64,000 nt of DNA from Hypericibacter adhaerens (GCF_008728835.1 NZ_CP042582.1:4266217-4330216); one strand, 5' to 3'; counted from the stretch's first letter, positions 27,316 to 38,276 are shown. Numbers and translations are program-made. Notes: generated by a model not told the origin, from the letters alone.

Positions 27316-28056
27316 ATGAAGCGATTCGAGGGCCGCGTGGCCATCGTCACCGGGGCGGCGCAGGGCATCGGCAAGGCCGTGGCGCTGCGCCTCGGCCAGG
27401 AAGGCGCCCTCGTGGTCGCCGCCGACATCAACGGCAAGGGCGCCGAAGCCACCGCCAAGGAGATCGGCGGCAAATCCATCGGCGTCGCGACCGACATCGG
27501 CGACCCTGCCTCGGTCACGGCCCTGCACAAGGCGGCCGTGGACAAGGGCGGCAAGCTCGACGTGACCGTCAATGTCGCGGCGATCGTGCCCTTCACGCCA
27601 TGGGACCAGCTCACCTTCGAGGAATGGCGCCGTATCATGCGCGTCAATGTCGACGGGCTCTATCTCATGTGCCGCGCCAGCTCCGACCTGATGCGCAAGG
27701 GCGGCTATGGCCGCATCGTCAATTTCTGCTCGAACTCGATCTTCGCCGGCACGCCCAACATGGCGCATTACGTGGCCTCGAAGGGTGCGGTGCTGAGCTT
27801 CACCCGCGCGCTCGCGACCGAGCTCGGCGGCCACAAGATCACGGTCAACTCGATCGCGCCGGGCCTGACCGACACCGAGGGCGTGCAGCAGACCAACCAC
27901 AAGAACGCCTTCGATTTCGTCGAGATGCTGCAGGCGATCAAGGGCCGCGGCACCCCCGCCGACATCGTCCCGGCCGTGGCCTTCCTCGCCTCGGAAGAAG
28001 CCCACTGGGTCACCGGCCAATGCCTCGCCGTCGATGCCGGCATGGTGCGGTGGTAG
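27316..28056 (+). CDS. SDR dehydrogenase, probable pyridoxal 4-dehydrogenase
   Basis: A 246-residue short-chain dehydrogenase with NAD-binding TGAAQGIG (residues 12-19), a variant NVAA in place of NNAG, and a catalytic Ser-Tyr-Lys in the SNSIFAGTPNMAHYVASKG region. It resembles M. loti pyridoxal 4-dehydrogenase, sharing FAGTPNM, FVEMLQA and the AGMVR C-terminus (from memory). That enzyme oxidises pyridoxal (hemiacetal form) to 4-pyridoxolactone with NAD. A GGGAGA precedes ATG 27316. It is co-transcribed with the aminotransferase. Generic SDR function is the alternative. Confidence 0.78.
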   Translation: MKRFEGRVAIVTGAAQGIGKAVALRLGQEGALVVAADINGKGAEATAKEIGGKSIGVATDIGDPASVTALHKAAVDKGGKLDVTVNVAAIVPFTPWDQLTFEEWRRIMRVNVDGLYLMCRASSDLMRKGGYGRIVNFCSNSIFAGTPNMAHYVASKGAVLSFTRALATELGGHKITVNSIAPGLTDTEGVQQTNHKNAFDFVEMLQAIKGRGTPADIVPAVAFLASEEAHWVTGQCLAVDAGMVRW

Positions 28057-28092
28057 CGGCCGCTGGTAACTCGGCACGCCATACTTACACCG

Positions 28093-29103
28093 TCATCCCC
28101 GCGAAAGCGGGGAGGTGGATTCACACTCCAAGTGCAACAGCTGCTGCCAGAAGAGTTCGGCGGGGGAGCGCCAGTCAAGGCACTTGCGCGGGGTGTTGTT
28201 GTAGGCCCGGAGCAAGTCTGAGATCTGGCGCGAAGTGAGCGCGGCGAGATCGGTTTTCCTGGGGATCCGGCGGCGCATCCTTCCGATGGCGTTCTCGATG
28301 CCGCCCTTCTGCCAGGGGGCGTGGGGATCGCAGAAGAAGGTCTGGATGTGGAGGCGATGGAGCTCGTAGTGGCGGGCGAACTCGGTGCCGTTGTCGAAGG
28401 TGATGGTCTGGCGCAGGGTCGCGGGCAGGGGTTCGAGCAGGCCGGCGATGGCGGCGGCGATCGGTGCGGCCTGCTTGCCGTGGGGCCTGACGGCGAGGAG
28501 CAGGCGGGAGGATCGCTCATGCAGGGTGAGGAGTGCCTGGCCGTAGCGAGCGAACATCATGAGGTCGGCCTCCCAGTGACCGGGACTTGAGCGGTCCTCG
28601 ACGTCGGGTGGCCTTTCCTCAATGGAAACACGGGCTTGGATGTGGAGGGCGGAGCTGCCGCCCTTGCGCCCGCGAAAGCCGCGCTTGGATTTGGCGCGCG
28701 GCAGGTAGTGGCGCCAGCTGTAGTCCTGGCGGCGGGTGATCTGGGCCTGGATGAAGCGATAGATGCTCTCGGGGCTGATGAGATGACGGCCCGACTGGCG
28801 CTCGAGCCGGCCGCAGACCTGCTCGGGCGACCAGCCTTTCCTCAAGCCCTCCAGCACCTGCCGGCGCAGGTGCGCGTCGCGCTCCAGGCGCGAGCCGCGC
28901 CAGCGCCGGGCCCGGGTCTGCTGCTGGGCGTAAGCCGCCCGGTAGCCGATCTGCCGGCCACGGTTGCGCTTCAGTTCCCGACTAACCGTCGATGCCGGGC
29001 GATCCAGAGCTGCAGCGATTTGGCGGATCGAGCGACCTTTGGAACGAAGGTCGGCAATGATGGCGCGCTCTTCGGACGAGAGCTGCTCGTAGTGCTTCCC
29101 CAT
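28093..29103 (-). CDS. IS30-family transposase
   Basis: A 336-residue transposase with an N-terminal helix-turn-helix (SIRQIAAALDRPASTVSRELKRN) and a DDE core: Asp in GHWEADL, Asp in TFDNGTEF, Glu in GGIENAIGRMRR. The reading frame is intact. The last six residues (SPLSRG) and the stop codon lie outside the IS boundary, in the host palindrome, so the gene borrows its stop from the target. The enzyme cuts and joins the 26-bp ends of this element. The start ATG at 29103 fits the family N-terminus (MGKHYEQLS). Confidence 0.93.
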   Translation of the reverse strand: MGKHYEQLSSEERAIIADLRSKGRSIRQIAAALDRPASTVSRELKRNRGRQIGYRAAYAQQQTRARRWRGSRLERDAHLRRQVLEGLRKGWSPEQVCGRLERQSGRHLISPESIYRFIQAQITRRQDYSWRHYLPRAKSKRGFRGRKGGSSALHIQARVSIEERPPDVEDRSSPGHWEADLMMFARYGQALLTLHERSSRLLLAVRPHGKQAAPIAAAIAGLLEPLPATLRQTITFDNGTEFARHYELHRLHIQTFFCDPHAPWQKGGIENAIGRMRRRIPRKTDLAALTSRQISDLLRAYNNTPRKCLDWRSPAELFWQQLLHLECESTSPLSRG

Positions 29104-29147
29104 GGCAACACCCTAATCTGGTGTTGCACTTCGTTTGAAAACTCAGC
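28115..29147. mobile_element. IS30-family insertion sequence
   Basis: A 1033-bp element. The imperfect 26-bp terminal inverted repeats are 28115-28140 and 29122-29147; both end inwardly in AAGTGCAACA. A 3-bp target duplication GGA flanks it (28112-28114 and 29148-29150), in line with IS30 elements. It carries one transposase gene on the minus strand. The target is the middle of an intergenic palindrome, typical of IS30 preference for symmetrical sites. Confidence 0.85.
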
Positions 29148-29244
29148 GGATCCACCTCTCAACCGGCACCGCTGGATCGAGTTGGGCACCCGCTTTCGCG
29201 GGGGTGACGGGAAGGTGCGTCGACGTGTTGGTGAAACCGTCCCC

Positions 29245-30394
<1,150 letters not shown>

Positions 30395-30405
<11 letters not shown>

Positions 30406-33400
30406 CGGTTTCCACCAGCTCTAACGGTTGCATGGCATCCTTGAGGAGGCGCAAGGCTTCCTCGAAATCGAATTGCGAGACCGCGTCGTCGATGCGCTGG
30501 AAATGGGCCGGCAGGGCGGCGGTCAGCAGCGCCCGGTTCTCGTTCAGCAGCGTGACCGACCGCGAATCGTCGTCCGCCAGCAGCTCGGCCAGCCGCCGGC
30601 AGGTGGCATCGCGCACGATGGGGTCGACCGCCACCGGTGCCCGCGGCGACATGTCCGGCGGCAGGCTTCGCGACAAGGTGGCGATCAGGCCCGACAAGCG
30701 CTGACCCAGCTGGCCGATCTGCGTCTCGATCAGAGGGCGGGGTTGTGCCGCCTGGATCGCCTCCTCGAGGGCGCCTGCGAGCGCCTGGATCGTCTCGGCG
30801 CCGATATTGCCCGCCGCGCTCTTGAGCGTATGGGCAAGCCGCTGGGCGGTCGCCCGGTCGCCCGCATCGAGCGCCGCGCGGATGGCGATGGGCGTTTCCA
30901 CCTGGTTGGCGGTGAACTTGCGCAGCAGCGAGAGATAGAGGGAAGTCTTGCCGAGCACCCGCCGCAACCCGGTGCGGGTATCGAGCCCGTCGACGCGCAG
31001 ATTGGTAACCGCCAGGGTCGATCGGTCGAGCTTTCCGTCCGCCCGGTCGGAGACAACGGCGGCACCACGCAGATCGTCGCGGGGCGCCACCCATTTCAGC
31101 AGGATCGTCCAGAGATCCACCGGCTCGAAGGGCTTGGCCAGGAAGTCGTTCATGCCCGCCTCGAGGCAGCGCTCGCGATCGGCCTCCATGGCGTTGGCGG
31201 TCATGGCCACGATCGGCAGCGCCTGGAGCCGGGGATCCTTTCGGATCTCGATCGCGGCGGCGATCCCGTCCATGACCGGCATCTGCATGTCCATGAGCAC
31301 GAGATCGTACTCGGCCCCCTGGAGCAGGCGCAGCGCATCCTCGCCATGCACCGCGACATCCACCATCATGCCGACATCGGCCAGGAGCTCGGTCGCGATC
31401 TCCTGGTTCATCTCGTTGTCCTCCACCAGCAGGACGCGGGCGCCCTGCATGGGGGCGAGTTTCCGGCGATAGATCTCGGGATCGTCGCCGTCGGCACGGT
31501 CCGCATGTTCCGTGCCCAGGGCCCGCATGATGCTCTCGAAGAGGGCGGAAGCGGTCACCGGCTTGGACAGGAGCCCGGCGATGTTGGCGGCCTTGGCATC
31601 CTCCAGCAGATCGGGCGCCAGCCCGTAGGCCGTCGCCATGATCAGGCGCGGCATCTTCGCCAGCCCCAGGCCCGCGATCTGCCGCGCCGCCTCGAGCCCG
31701 TCCATGTCCGGCATCTGCCAGTCGAGAATGACGAGATCGTAAGGCTGGCCAGCCTCGGCCGAAGCCTTCAACGCCACCAGCGCCGCCGGTCCGGAATCGA
31801 CCCCGTGCCCCACGAAGGTCATGCTCGCCAGGAGGTCCGTCATCACCAGCCGGGCATTGTCGTTGTCGTCCACGACGAGGATACGGGTGCCGCGCAGCTT
31901 GGCGCCGGCGGCCGGCAGGTTTGCCTGCACCAGGCTGACGCCGAAGCGGGCGGTGAACCAGAAGGTGCTGCCCTTGCCATACTCGCTCTCGACGCCGACC
32001 TCGCCGCCCATCAGCTCGGCCAGCTTCTTCGAGATCGCGAGTCCCAGCCCGGTGCCACCATATTGACGCGTGGTGGAGATGTCGCCCTGCTGGAAGGATT
32101 GGAAGAGATTGGCCTTCTGCTCCTCCGTCAGGCCGATGCCGGTATCCTTCACCGCGAAATGGAGCAGGACGCCGTTCCCGTCTCGCTGCTCGAGGCGGAT
32201 GGCGACGTCGATCTCGCCGCTCTTCGTGAACTTGACGGCATTGTTGGCATAATTGATCAGGATCTGCCCCAGGCGCAGCGGGTCGCCGACCAGCATGGTG
32301 GGCACATCGCGCGCCAGATCGAAGACGAGCTCGAGCCCCTTGGCGTTGGCCTTGTCGGTGACCTGGTTGGCGACGGTTCCCAGCACGGTGGCCAGCTCGA
32401 AATCGGTTTGCTCGATGGCGAGCTTGCCCGCCTCGACCTTCGAGAAATCGAGAATGTCGTTGATGAGGGCCAGCAGATGCTGGCCGGATTGCTGGATCTT
32501 CTCGAGATAATGCCGCTGGCGCGTCGTCAGCTCCGTGTTCAAGGCCAGATGCGCCATCCCGATGATGGCGTTCATCGGCGTGCGGATCTCGTGGCTCATG
32601 TTCGCGAGGAAGGTCGATTTCATCAGCGACGCCGATTCGGCGGCCTTCTTCGCCTCGAGCGTGGCGCGCTCGCTCTCCTTCTGGGGCGTGATGTCGACGA
32701 AGGTGCCGATCAACCCGCCGATCGACCCGTCGCCCCGGTAGAAGGTGCGCCGCCAGCTCATCGTGTCATGGAGCTTCCCGTCCGCCAGCGGCACCCGGAC
32801 GCCGACCCTGTCGCAGTCGACGCCGCGGATGACCTCCATATCCTCTTCGTGATAGCGCTGGCGTTCGGGTTCCGGGATCTGCAGCAGATCGATCGCGCGC
32901 TTGCCCATGATGTCGTCGCGCTTCCGGCCCACGATCTCCTCATAGGCCAGATTGACCCCGAGGTAGCGTCCCTCCGTGTCCTTGTACCAGATCGGTACGG
33001 GAATGGTGTCGAGCAGCAGCCGCTGGAAGGCCATCTGGTCGGCGATGGTGGCCTCGTTCTGGCGCAGGCTCCGGTTGGCGGCCTCCAGCTCCTGGGTGCG
33101 CTGCTGCACCCGTTTCTCGAGATCCTCCTCGGACCGGCGCAGGGTCTCCACCAGCTGGGCCTGCACCGCCAGCCGCTCGGCCTGGGCCGCGGACGATTTG
33201 CGGACCTGGCGCACCATGAGGATGGCGAACAGCATGGTCAGCAGGCACTGGAACAGCGTCAGCAGCGCGCTGAGGATGATCTGGCGGCGGACCTCGAGGC
33301 TGCGCTCGTGCATCTGCTGGCTGATATAGTGCGTCGCCACCTGCGTCATCAGCTCGAAGGGTTTCTGCAGCTCGTAGAGCCGGCCATAGAACTCCTTCAG

Positions 33401-33796
33401 CGAGTCGAGGGTGATTTGCCGCGTGGGGCTCGGGCCGAAGAAGCTGTCGCCATAGGGCACGAAGGCCAGCATGCTGGTGATCGACTCTTCATAGATCCCG
33501 GCATCTTCCGGCAGATGCTGGTTGTTCATGTTGCGGCTGAGCTCGATGCGGCTGATGAGCACCTCATAGCGCATCTGCAGCGTTTCCAGGTCGATCTGCC
33601 CGGTATCGATATTGTGCCCCAGCGCTTCCCGGAAGCGCAGATACTCCCGCGCGCTGCGATCGGCCTGCCAGCCGACGGTGTCGCGCGTATCGTCCGGATT
33701 GCGCAGCCGGTCGAGCTGCGTGTACTGCACATAGGCGATGATTCCGAAGACGACAAAGAGCGCCAGCAGGACCAGCGGCGGAGTGAGGCGTCGCAT
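30395..33796 (-). CDS. Hybrid histidine kinase with periplasmic sensor domain
   Basis: A 1133-residue membrane sensor. TM1 is near residues 6-28, a mostly helical periplasmic region spans about 30-170, and TM2 lies near 173-196. A coiled coil and a PAS domain (about 250-365) follow. The HisKA motif [14 protein letters not shown] has phospho-His402; then come a HATPase, two receivers ([10 protein letters not shown] and [10 protein letters not shown]) and a C-terminal Hpt ([11 protein letters not shown]). A full phosphorelay is present in one chain. ATG 33796 is chosen; GTG and TTG lie just upstream. It follows a PruR-like gene by 13 bases and precedes the HD-GYP regulator, so the three form one signalling operon. 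Confidence 0.9.
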
Positions 33797-33809
33797 CACG
33801 GCCGTCTGC

Positions 33810-34310
33810 CTACTCGACAACGATGGCGTTGAGTTGCCAGATGCAGCGATCGAGGATGAGCTTGGTGCGCAGCGCGGGGTTGCTGTCGAGCGGATACATC
33901 ACGAAGAGCGGCCCGTTGTCGCGCACCGCCATCGGCTTGCCATTCATCTTGGTCGCCACGATCACGTCATAGTCTTGGGTATCGGAGATCGGGATCTCGA
34001 CGGTGTAGTCGTCGATGGCGGAAGCCTTCAGTTCCTGGCCGGTCGCGCCGACCAGAGAGAGGACGTCGCGCAGCAGGGGGCCCGTCAAGGTCACGGGCTG
34101 CGGATACCAGGGCGTATGTACCGTCAGCTCCTGCTGGGGCAGGCTCTCCAGCATCGCCATGTCGAGCCGGGCGCCGTCGGCTGCATTGGTCTGGGCGACG
34201 TTGCCGCGGATGGTCAGGACCACTTTCCCGGCAGGCGGGTCGAGCGCCAATGCCGGGGTAGCAACGGCAAGGCAAACCAGAAGACCTAGGCTGCACAACA
34301 GACGAAACAT
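33810..34310 (-). CDS. Periplasmic PruR-like pterin-binding candidate (SUOX fold)
   Basis: A 166-residue exported protein: signal peptide cleaved after ALA (about residue 23), then a small sulfite-oxidase/molybdopterin-type domain. The pattern [33 protein letters not shown] and [12 protein letters not shown] is that of proteins annotated as molybdopterin-dependent oxidoreductases. Those include Agrobacterium PruR, which binds pterins and signals to a neighbouring c-di-GMP enzyme. The usual molybdenum-ligating Cys is not evident, so it is probably a ligand-binding, not catalytic, protein. Immediately upstream of a sensor kinase with a periplasmic domain. Confidence 0.7.
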   Translation of the reverse strand: MFRLLCSLGLLVCLAVATPALALDPPAGKVVLTIRGNVAQTNAADGARLDMAMLESLPQQELTVHTPWYPQPVTLTGPLLRDVLSLVGATGQELKASAIDDYTVEIPISDTQDYDVIVATKMNGKPMAVRDNGPLFVMYPLDSNPALRTKLILDRCIWQLNAIVVE

Positions 34311-34693
34311 CCGAGGGAGCTCCTTGCAGTCGGCTCCGGGGAAATTGCCATCTGAAGGGTGCTCTTATCCAGCGCGCCAACGGCCATGGGCTTCGATTTT
34401 TGTCCGATAAGCCAAATGATTAATTCTACCCGAGCGCGTCGCGAAAACGACGCCGAGCCGTCGGGAGGGAATGAAAGCAGGCTGTAACAACCGCGCCGGG
34501 AGCGAATAGGCGGTTGAAGACAAACAATCCTTTGCCGTCTTCGGCCGGGATTATACCGGTTCCCGAGCGCGGCACGGGACCATAGTCCTGGGCAGCCGTA
34601 GGGTTACTCGCGGAGATTGAACCGCAAGTCAGGGATGCCGGACCATTGTCGTGCGACGATGCCGACGCGCGGCAGCGACCCCTGACCGATATT
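34311..34693. other. Intergenic region, no gene seen
   Basis: 383 bases between the PruR-like gene and the PaiB-like gene, both on the minus strand. The promoter of the signalling operon should lie within its left part (AT-rich stretch near 34405-34430). No repeat or RNA was recognised. Confidence 0.5.
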
Positions 34694-35335
34694 TCAGGTC
34701 GCGGAATCCGTCTCGAGCGGAATGAGGCCGGCGACGGCACGGTCCGTCGCCCGGTCGCTGGCGGCGAGGCCCTGGACCACGCCGGCGCGATCGGCCGCGC
34801 TGCGGTTCTGGCTCATCTTGAGCTTGCCCTCGAGACGCCCGATCGGCATGCGGATGCCGACGATCGCGCGCAGCTGCTGCCGGATGAAGGCCTCCGGCGC
34901 GTCCGTGACGGCCCAGGGCTCGGCCCGCGGCTTTTCATGAAGCGCCGTCAATCTCGTCACGAGATCGAGCAGGCGGTTCTCGTCCTCGAAGAACTCGACG
35001 GTGCCATAAGCATGCACGGCCGCGTAGTTCCAGGTCGGCACCACCTTGCCATGCTCCTGCTTCGACGCGTACCAGGAGGGCGTGATATAGGCGTCCGGGC
35101 CCATGAAGATCGCCAGCGCCTCGCCGAGCGGCGGCAGCTTCCAATGGGGATTGGCCCGGGCGAGATGGCCATAGAGCACGCCCCGCTCGCCTTCCTTCTC
35201 GTCGAGCAGCATCGGCAGCGGCGAGGCGACCGGGCCGTCGGGTGTCGCCGTGACGAAGTTGCAGAGGCGCGCCGCCCGTATCAGCGCATGAAGGACGGCG
35301 GGGTCGTCCTCGCGGAAAAGGGGCGGGTTGTACAT
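34694..35335 (-). CDS. PaiB-like FMN-binding protein
   Basis: A 213-residue protein of the PaiB/FMN-binding negative transcriptional regulator family, a split-barrel flavin fold related to pyridoxamine-phosphate oxidase. Typical segments are MYNPPLFREDD, HLARANPHWK, GPDAYITPSWYASKQEHGKVVPTWNY (written here in parts of the family motif) and KLKMSQNRS. It starts 12 bases after the lactonase gene and ends the catabolic operon. Function in the pathway is unknown; a flavin-dependent redox role or a regulator are both possible. No DNA-binding domain is visible. Confidence 0.85.
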   Translation of the reverse strand: MYNPPLFREDDPAVLHALIRAARLCNFVTATPDGPVASPLPMLLDEKEGERGVLYGHLARANPHWKLPPLGEALAIFMGPDAYITPSWYASKQEHGKVVPTWNYAAVHAYGTVEFFEDENRLLDLVTRLTALHEKPRAEPWAVTDAPEAFIRQQLRAIVGIRMPIGRLEGKLKMSQNRSAADRAGVVQGLAASDRATDRAVAGLIPLETDSAT

Positions 35336-35347
35336 CGCGCTCCCATC

Positions 35348-36157
35348 CTATGAGTAATAGCCCGGCGCCTTGACGTAATTCGGGAAGCTGTCGGGATCGT
35401 GGCTGTAGAACAGCTCGGCATTGTGCTTCTCGGCCAGCGCCTTCAGCCGGTGCATCGACTTCAGGCTCGCCGTCGGGTCGAGGTGGAAGCTCGAGATGCA
35501 GTTCATGTCCATGTTCTTCTGGCTGTAGCAGGCATCGGCCGTGAACAGCATCGGGCGCCGGTTCTTCAGCTCGACCATCAGGCTGTAATGGCCGGCGGTA
35601 TGGCCCGGCGTCTCGAGCAGCCAGAGGCCCTTGGCGATCTCCTGGTCGCCCGTGATCGTCTCGAACTTCGGCGTGTACATGTCGAGCGCGGGCTCGTCCG
35701 GCGGCAGCGCCTTGCCCGCCTGCTTCGCGAGCTGCGGCGCGAAGGTCATGTCGGAATAGCCCAGATGCTCGAAGGGCTGATGCTTGGTCGAAGCCTCGAG
35801 CTCCTTGGCGTGGCAGACGGTGCAGGCCTTGCTCAGATGCTTGTTTCCGCCGCAATGATCGAAGTGATAGTGCGAGTTGATGACATAGTTGATGTCGGTC
35901 GGCTTGAGCCCGATCTTGGCCAGCGCCCCCGGGATGGTCTGTTCCGGGGTCTGCAACGGCTTCTCGAAGGGCAGCACCCGCATCACATGGGCATGGTCGT
36001 ACCCGGTGTCGAAGATATAGCGCCCGTCCTTATGCTCGATCAGCACGGCGTAGCAGGGGAAGCGAAGCTCGCCCGCGGGGCCCCGGTTCCAGAACGCATG
36101 GAACCCGTCGATCACCAGCGTGCCGCCATCGAGCAGGTAAACCTTGGTGTCCGTCAT
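35348..36157 (-). CDS. Metallo-beta-lactamase lactonase, probable 4-pyridoxolactonase
   Basis: A 269-residue zinc hydrolase of the metallo-beta-lactamase fold. The HxHxDH motif is at residues 96-101 (SHYHFDHCGG), followed by further metal ligands in TPGHTAGHYS and FTADA. It closely resembles M. loti 4-pyridoxolactonase (from memory) from the N-terminus TDTKVYLLDGG through FWNRGP and VLPFEKP to PFEHLGYSD; the motif falls at the same residue numbers. That enzyme opens 4-pyridoxolactone to 4-pyridoxic acid. N-acyl-homoserine lactonase is the generic alternative. It lies 83 bases after the transporter permease gene. Confidence 0.8.
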   Translation of the reverse strand: MTDTKVYLLDGGTLVIDGFHAFWNRGPAGELRFPCYAVLIEHKDGRYIFDTGYDHAHVMRVLPFEKPLQTPEQTIPGALAKIGLKPTDINYVINSHYHFDHCGGNKHLSKACTVCHAKELEASTKHQPFEHLGYSDMTFAPQLAKQAGKALPPDEPALDMYTPKFETITGDQEIAKGLWLLETPGHTAGHYSLMVELKNRRPMLFTADACYSQKNMDMNCISSFHLDPTASLKSMHRLKALAEKHNAELFYSHDPDSFPNYVKAPGYYS

Positions 36158-36240
36158 CGCCTCGTCCTCCCTCTCTCGCGACCCCGCCTCTTCTTACCGG
36201 CCCGTCCGGCCGCCCAGGCGGTTCAGTCCCATAGCCTAGC

Positions 36241-37176
36241 CTAGCGCTCGCCCCGGACATAGGGCAGTCCCAGCGCCGCCGGCAGCACGCTGTGCCGGCC
36301 GAAGATCACCAGCACCAGGATCACCATGGCGAAGGGCAGCATCTGCACCACGTCGGTCGGGATGTTCAGCCCCGCCACCTGCAGCGCTGTGGTCATGGCC
36401 AGGCTGATGCCGAAGATCAGCGCCCCCAGCAGCACCCAATAGGGTTTGCCGCGCGCCAGCATCGCCAGCACGATGCCGATGAAGCCGGCGCCGTTGGTCA
36501 TGAAGGGCACGAAGAGGCCGGCGCCCACATTGGCGAGATAGGCGCCGCCCATGCCGGCGAGGAATCCGGTCGCGAGCACGGCGCCCACGCGGGTCGCCAC
36601 CACGCTGACGCCGGCCGCATCGAGGGCGCCGGGCTTGCTGCCCGCGGCCTCGAGATTGAGGCCGATGTCGCTGTGCTTGTAGAGCCAGCCGATGGCGAAG
36701 GTCGCGGCCACGATCAGATAGACGATGAGGTTGTGATGGAACAGCGCCGGTCCCAGCACCGGGATCTCGCTGATGCCCGGGATCTCCAGCACCGGCGCCT
36801 TCTCCAGGCGCGGATAGGAGCGCGCGAACTGGAAATGATGCAGCAGCGCCGTCAGCCCCTCCGCCCCCAGCGTCAGGCCGATGCCGATCACGATCTGGTT
36901 CATGCCGAGCCGGACGCAGAGCAGCGCCATGAGGCCCGCGACCGCCATCCCGCCCAGCCCGCCCACCACGAATCCCAGCGCGAAGGAGCCGGTATAGAAG
37001 GCGGCGACGAAGCCCGCATAGGCGCCGAACAGCATCATGCCCTCGATGCCGATATTGAGCACGCCGGCCTTCTCGGAGATCTGCTCGCCCAGGCCCACGA
37101 ACAGCAGCGGCACGCCGGCGGTGATCGCGCCGAAGAGGAGTGCCGTCAGGAAGGGCTCGGTGAAGAGGCTGTGCAT
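36241..37176 (-). CDS. BMP-type ABC permease 2 (NupQ/RbsC-like)
   Basis: A 311-residue inner-membrane permease of the BPD_transp_2 family with about eight to ten hydrophobic helices, as in nucleoside transporter NupQ. Motifs include EKAGVLNIGIEGMMLFGAYAG and, near the middle, PRLEKAP. It pairs with the permease encoded five bases upstream and the BMP-type binding protein. The substrate is inferred from neighbours (see the lactonase and dehydrogenase) and is not shown by the permease sequence. Confidence 0.88.
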   Translation of the reverse strand: MHSLFTEPFLTALLFGAITAGVPLLFVGLGEQISEKAGVLNIGIEGMMLFGAYAGFVAAFYTGSFALGFVVGGLGGMAVAGLMALLCVRLGMNQIVIGIGLTLGAEGLTALLHHFQFARSYPRLEKAPVLEIPGISEIPVLGPALFHHNLIVYLIVAATFAIGWLYKHSDIGLNLEAAGSKPGALDAAGVSVVATRVGAVLATGFLAGMGGAYLANVGAGLFVPFMTNGAGFIGIVLAMLARGKPYWVLLGALIFGISLAMTTALQVAGLNIPTDVVQMLPFAMVILVLVIFGRHSVLPAALGLPYVRGER

Positions 37177-37181
37177 CGCCC

Positions 37182-38276
37182 TCAGCTCCGGGTCCGGACC
37201 TGGCGGCGATAGTCGAGATACTCGACCAGCGCCAGGAAGATCAGCAGCAGCGCCACCAGCACCAGCGTATAGAAGGTCGGCACGCCGAGCCGCACCGCGG
37301 CGCTCTCGCCGCCGACCTGCAGCACCGCGAAGAACATCACGAAGGCGATGGTGGCCAGCCCATGGAACCGCGCCAGGAACACCAGCGGCACCACCAGGAG
37401 GCCGAAGGACGGGTTCCAGTCGGCGCGGACCGAGCCCCAGACGCCCAGGATGTCGACGGCCCCGCCCAGCCCCACCAGGCCGGCGCTGATGGCGAAGGTG
37501 GCGTAGGTGAGAAAGCCGACATTGAGGCCCGCATGGATCGCCGCGCGGGGGTTGGCGCCCACCACGCAGAGCTTCAGGCCGAAAGAGGTGCGGGTCATGA
37601 CGAAATGCACGATCAGCACCGCGGCCAGCGCGATCAGGATGCCGCTATGGATGGTGCTGCCGAAAAGCCGCGGCAGGCGGTCCTCGACCGGCAGCGTGTG
37701 GGTCTGCGGCACGGTCGTGCCGGGGTCGAAGAACACCAGCTTGATCAGCACATTGGCGAAGCTGATGCCGAGGAAGCTCATCATCAGGGTGCTGATGATC
37801 TCGTTGATGCCGTAGCGGACCTTGAGGAAGGCCGGGACCAGCGACCAGACGGCGCCGACGAGCCCCGCCACGACGAAGCAGATCACGATCGTCAGCCAGT
37901 CCGGCAGGCTGCCGATGAGCGCCGGCCCCAGCGCCGCGGTGATGACCGCCGCCAGCAGGAACTGCCCGTCGGCCCCCAGGTTCCAGATGCCGGCCCGGAA
38001 CGCCACGATGAGCCCCGCCGCGATCATGAGGAGCGGCGCCATGCGGGTGACGGTGGCCTGGATCCCCAGCCAGCTGAAGAGCCCGCGCCGGATCACGTAG
38101 GTGTAATAGGCCAAAGGATCGGTGCCGAGCAGCAGCAGGATCACGGCGCCGACGACGAGCGCCAGCAGGATCGGCAGCAGGAAGCGCGCGATCGCGGCGG
38201 CAACGGCGCGCCCGCGTCCCGCCATCAGCGTGGGCGGGAGCCCCTGGCTGCGGGCGGCTTCCGGCGCGGCGCTCAT
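37182..38276 (-). CDS. BMP-type ABC permease 1 (NupP-like)
   Basis: A 364-residue permease of the BPD_transp_2 family. The start MSAAPEAARSQG at 38276 overlaps the ATPase stop by four bases (ATGA), marking translational coupling; an upstream open frame runs inside the ATPase gene and is not real. The first membrane helix follows a 30-residue cytoplasmic tail. It forms the channel with the permease at 36241-37176. Confidence 0.88.
   Translation of the reverse strand: MSAAPEAARSQGLPPTLMAGRGRAVAAAIARFLLPILLALVVGAVILLLLGTDPLAYYTYVIRRGLFSWLGIQATVTRMAPLLMIAAGLIVAFRAGIWNLGADGQFLLAAVITAALGPALIGSLPDWLTIVICFVVAGLVGAVWSLVPAFLKVRYGINEIISTLMMSFLGISFANVLIKLVFFDPGTTVPQTHTLPVEDRLPRLFGSTIHSGILIALAAVLIVHFVMTRTSFGLKLCVVGANPRAAIHAGLNVGFLTYATFAISAGLVGLGGAVDILGVWGSVRADWNPSFGLLVVPLVFLARFHGLATIAFVMFFAVLQVGGESAAVRLGVPTFYTLVLVALLLIFLALVEYLDYRRQVRTRS

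Larger units (their letters stand above)
28092..29209. repeat. Intergenic palindrome split by IS30 insertion
   Basis: CGTCATCCCCGCGAAAGCGG (from 28092) and its near-perfect inverted copy, ending at 29209 in CGCTTTCGCGGGGGTGACG, are the two arms of a common alphaproteobacterial intergenic repeat. Removing the insertion (28115-29147) and one target copy rejoins GCGAAAGCGGGGATCCACC, giving an element of about 82 bp. Confidence 0.8.

Noticed and set aside
30428-33832. Long plus-strand open frame opposite the hybrid kinase
   Set aside because: No domain similarity; the minus strand carries a complete kinase with intact motifs.
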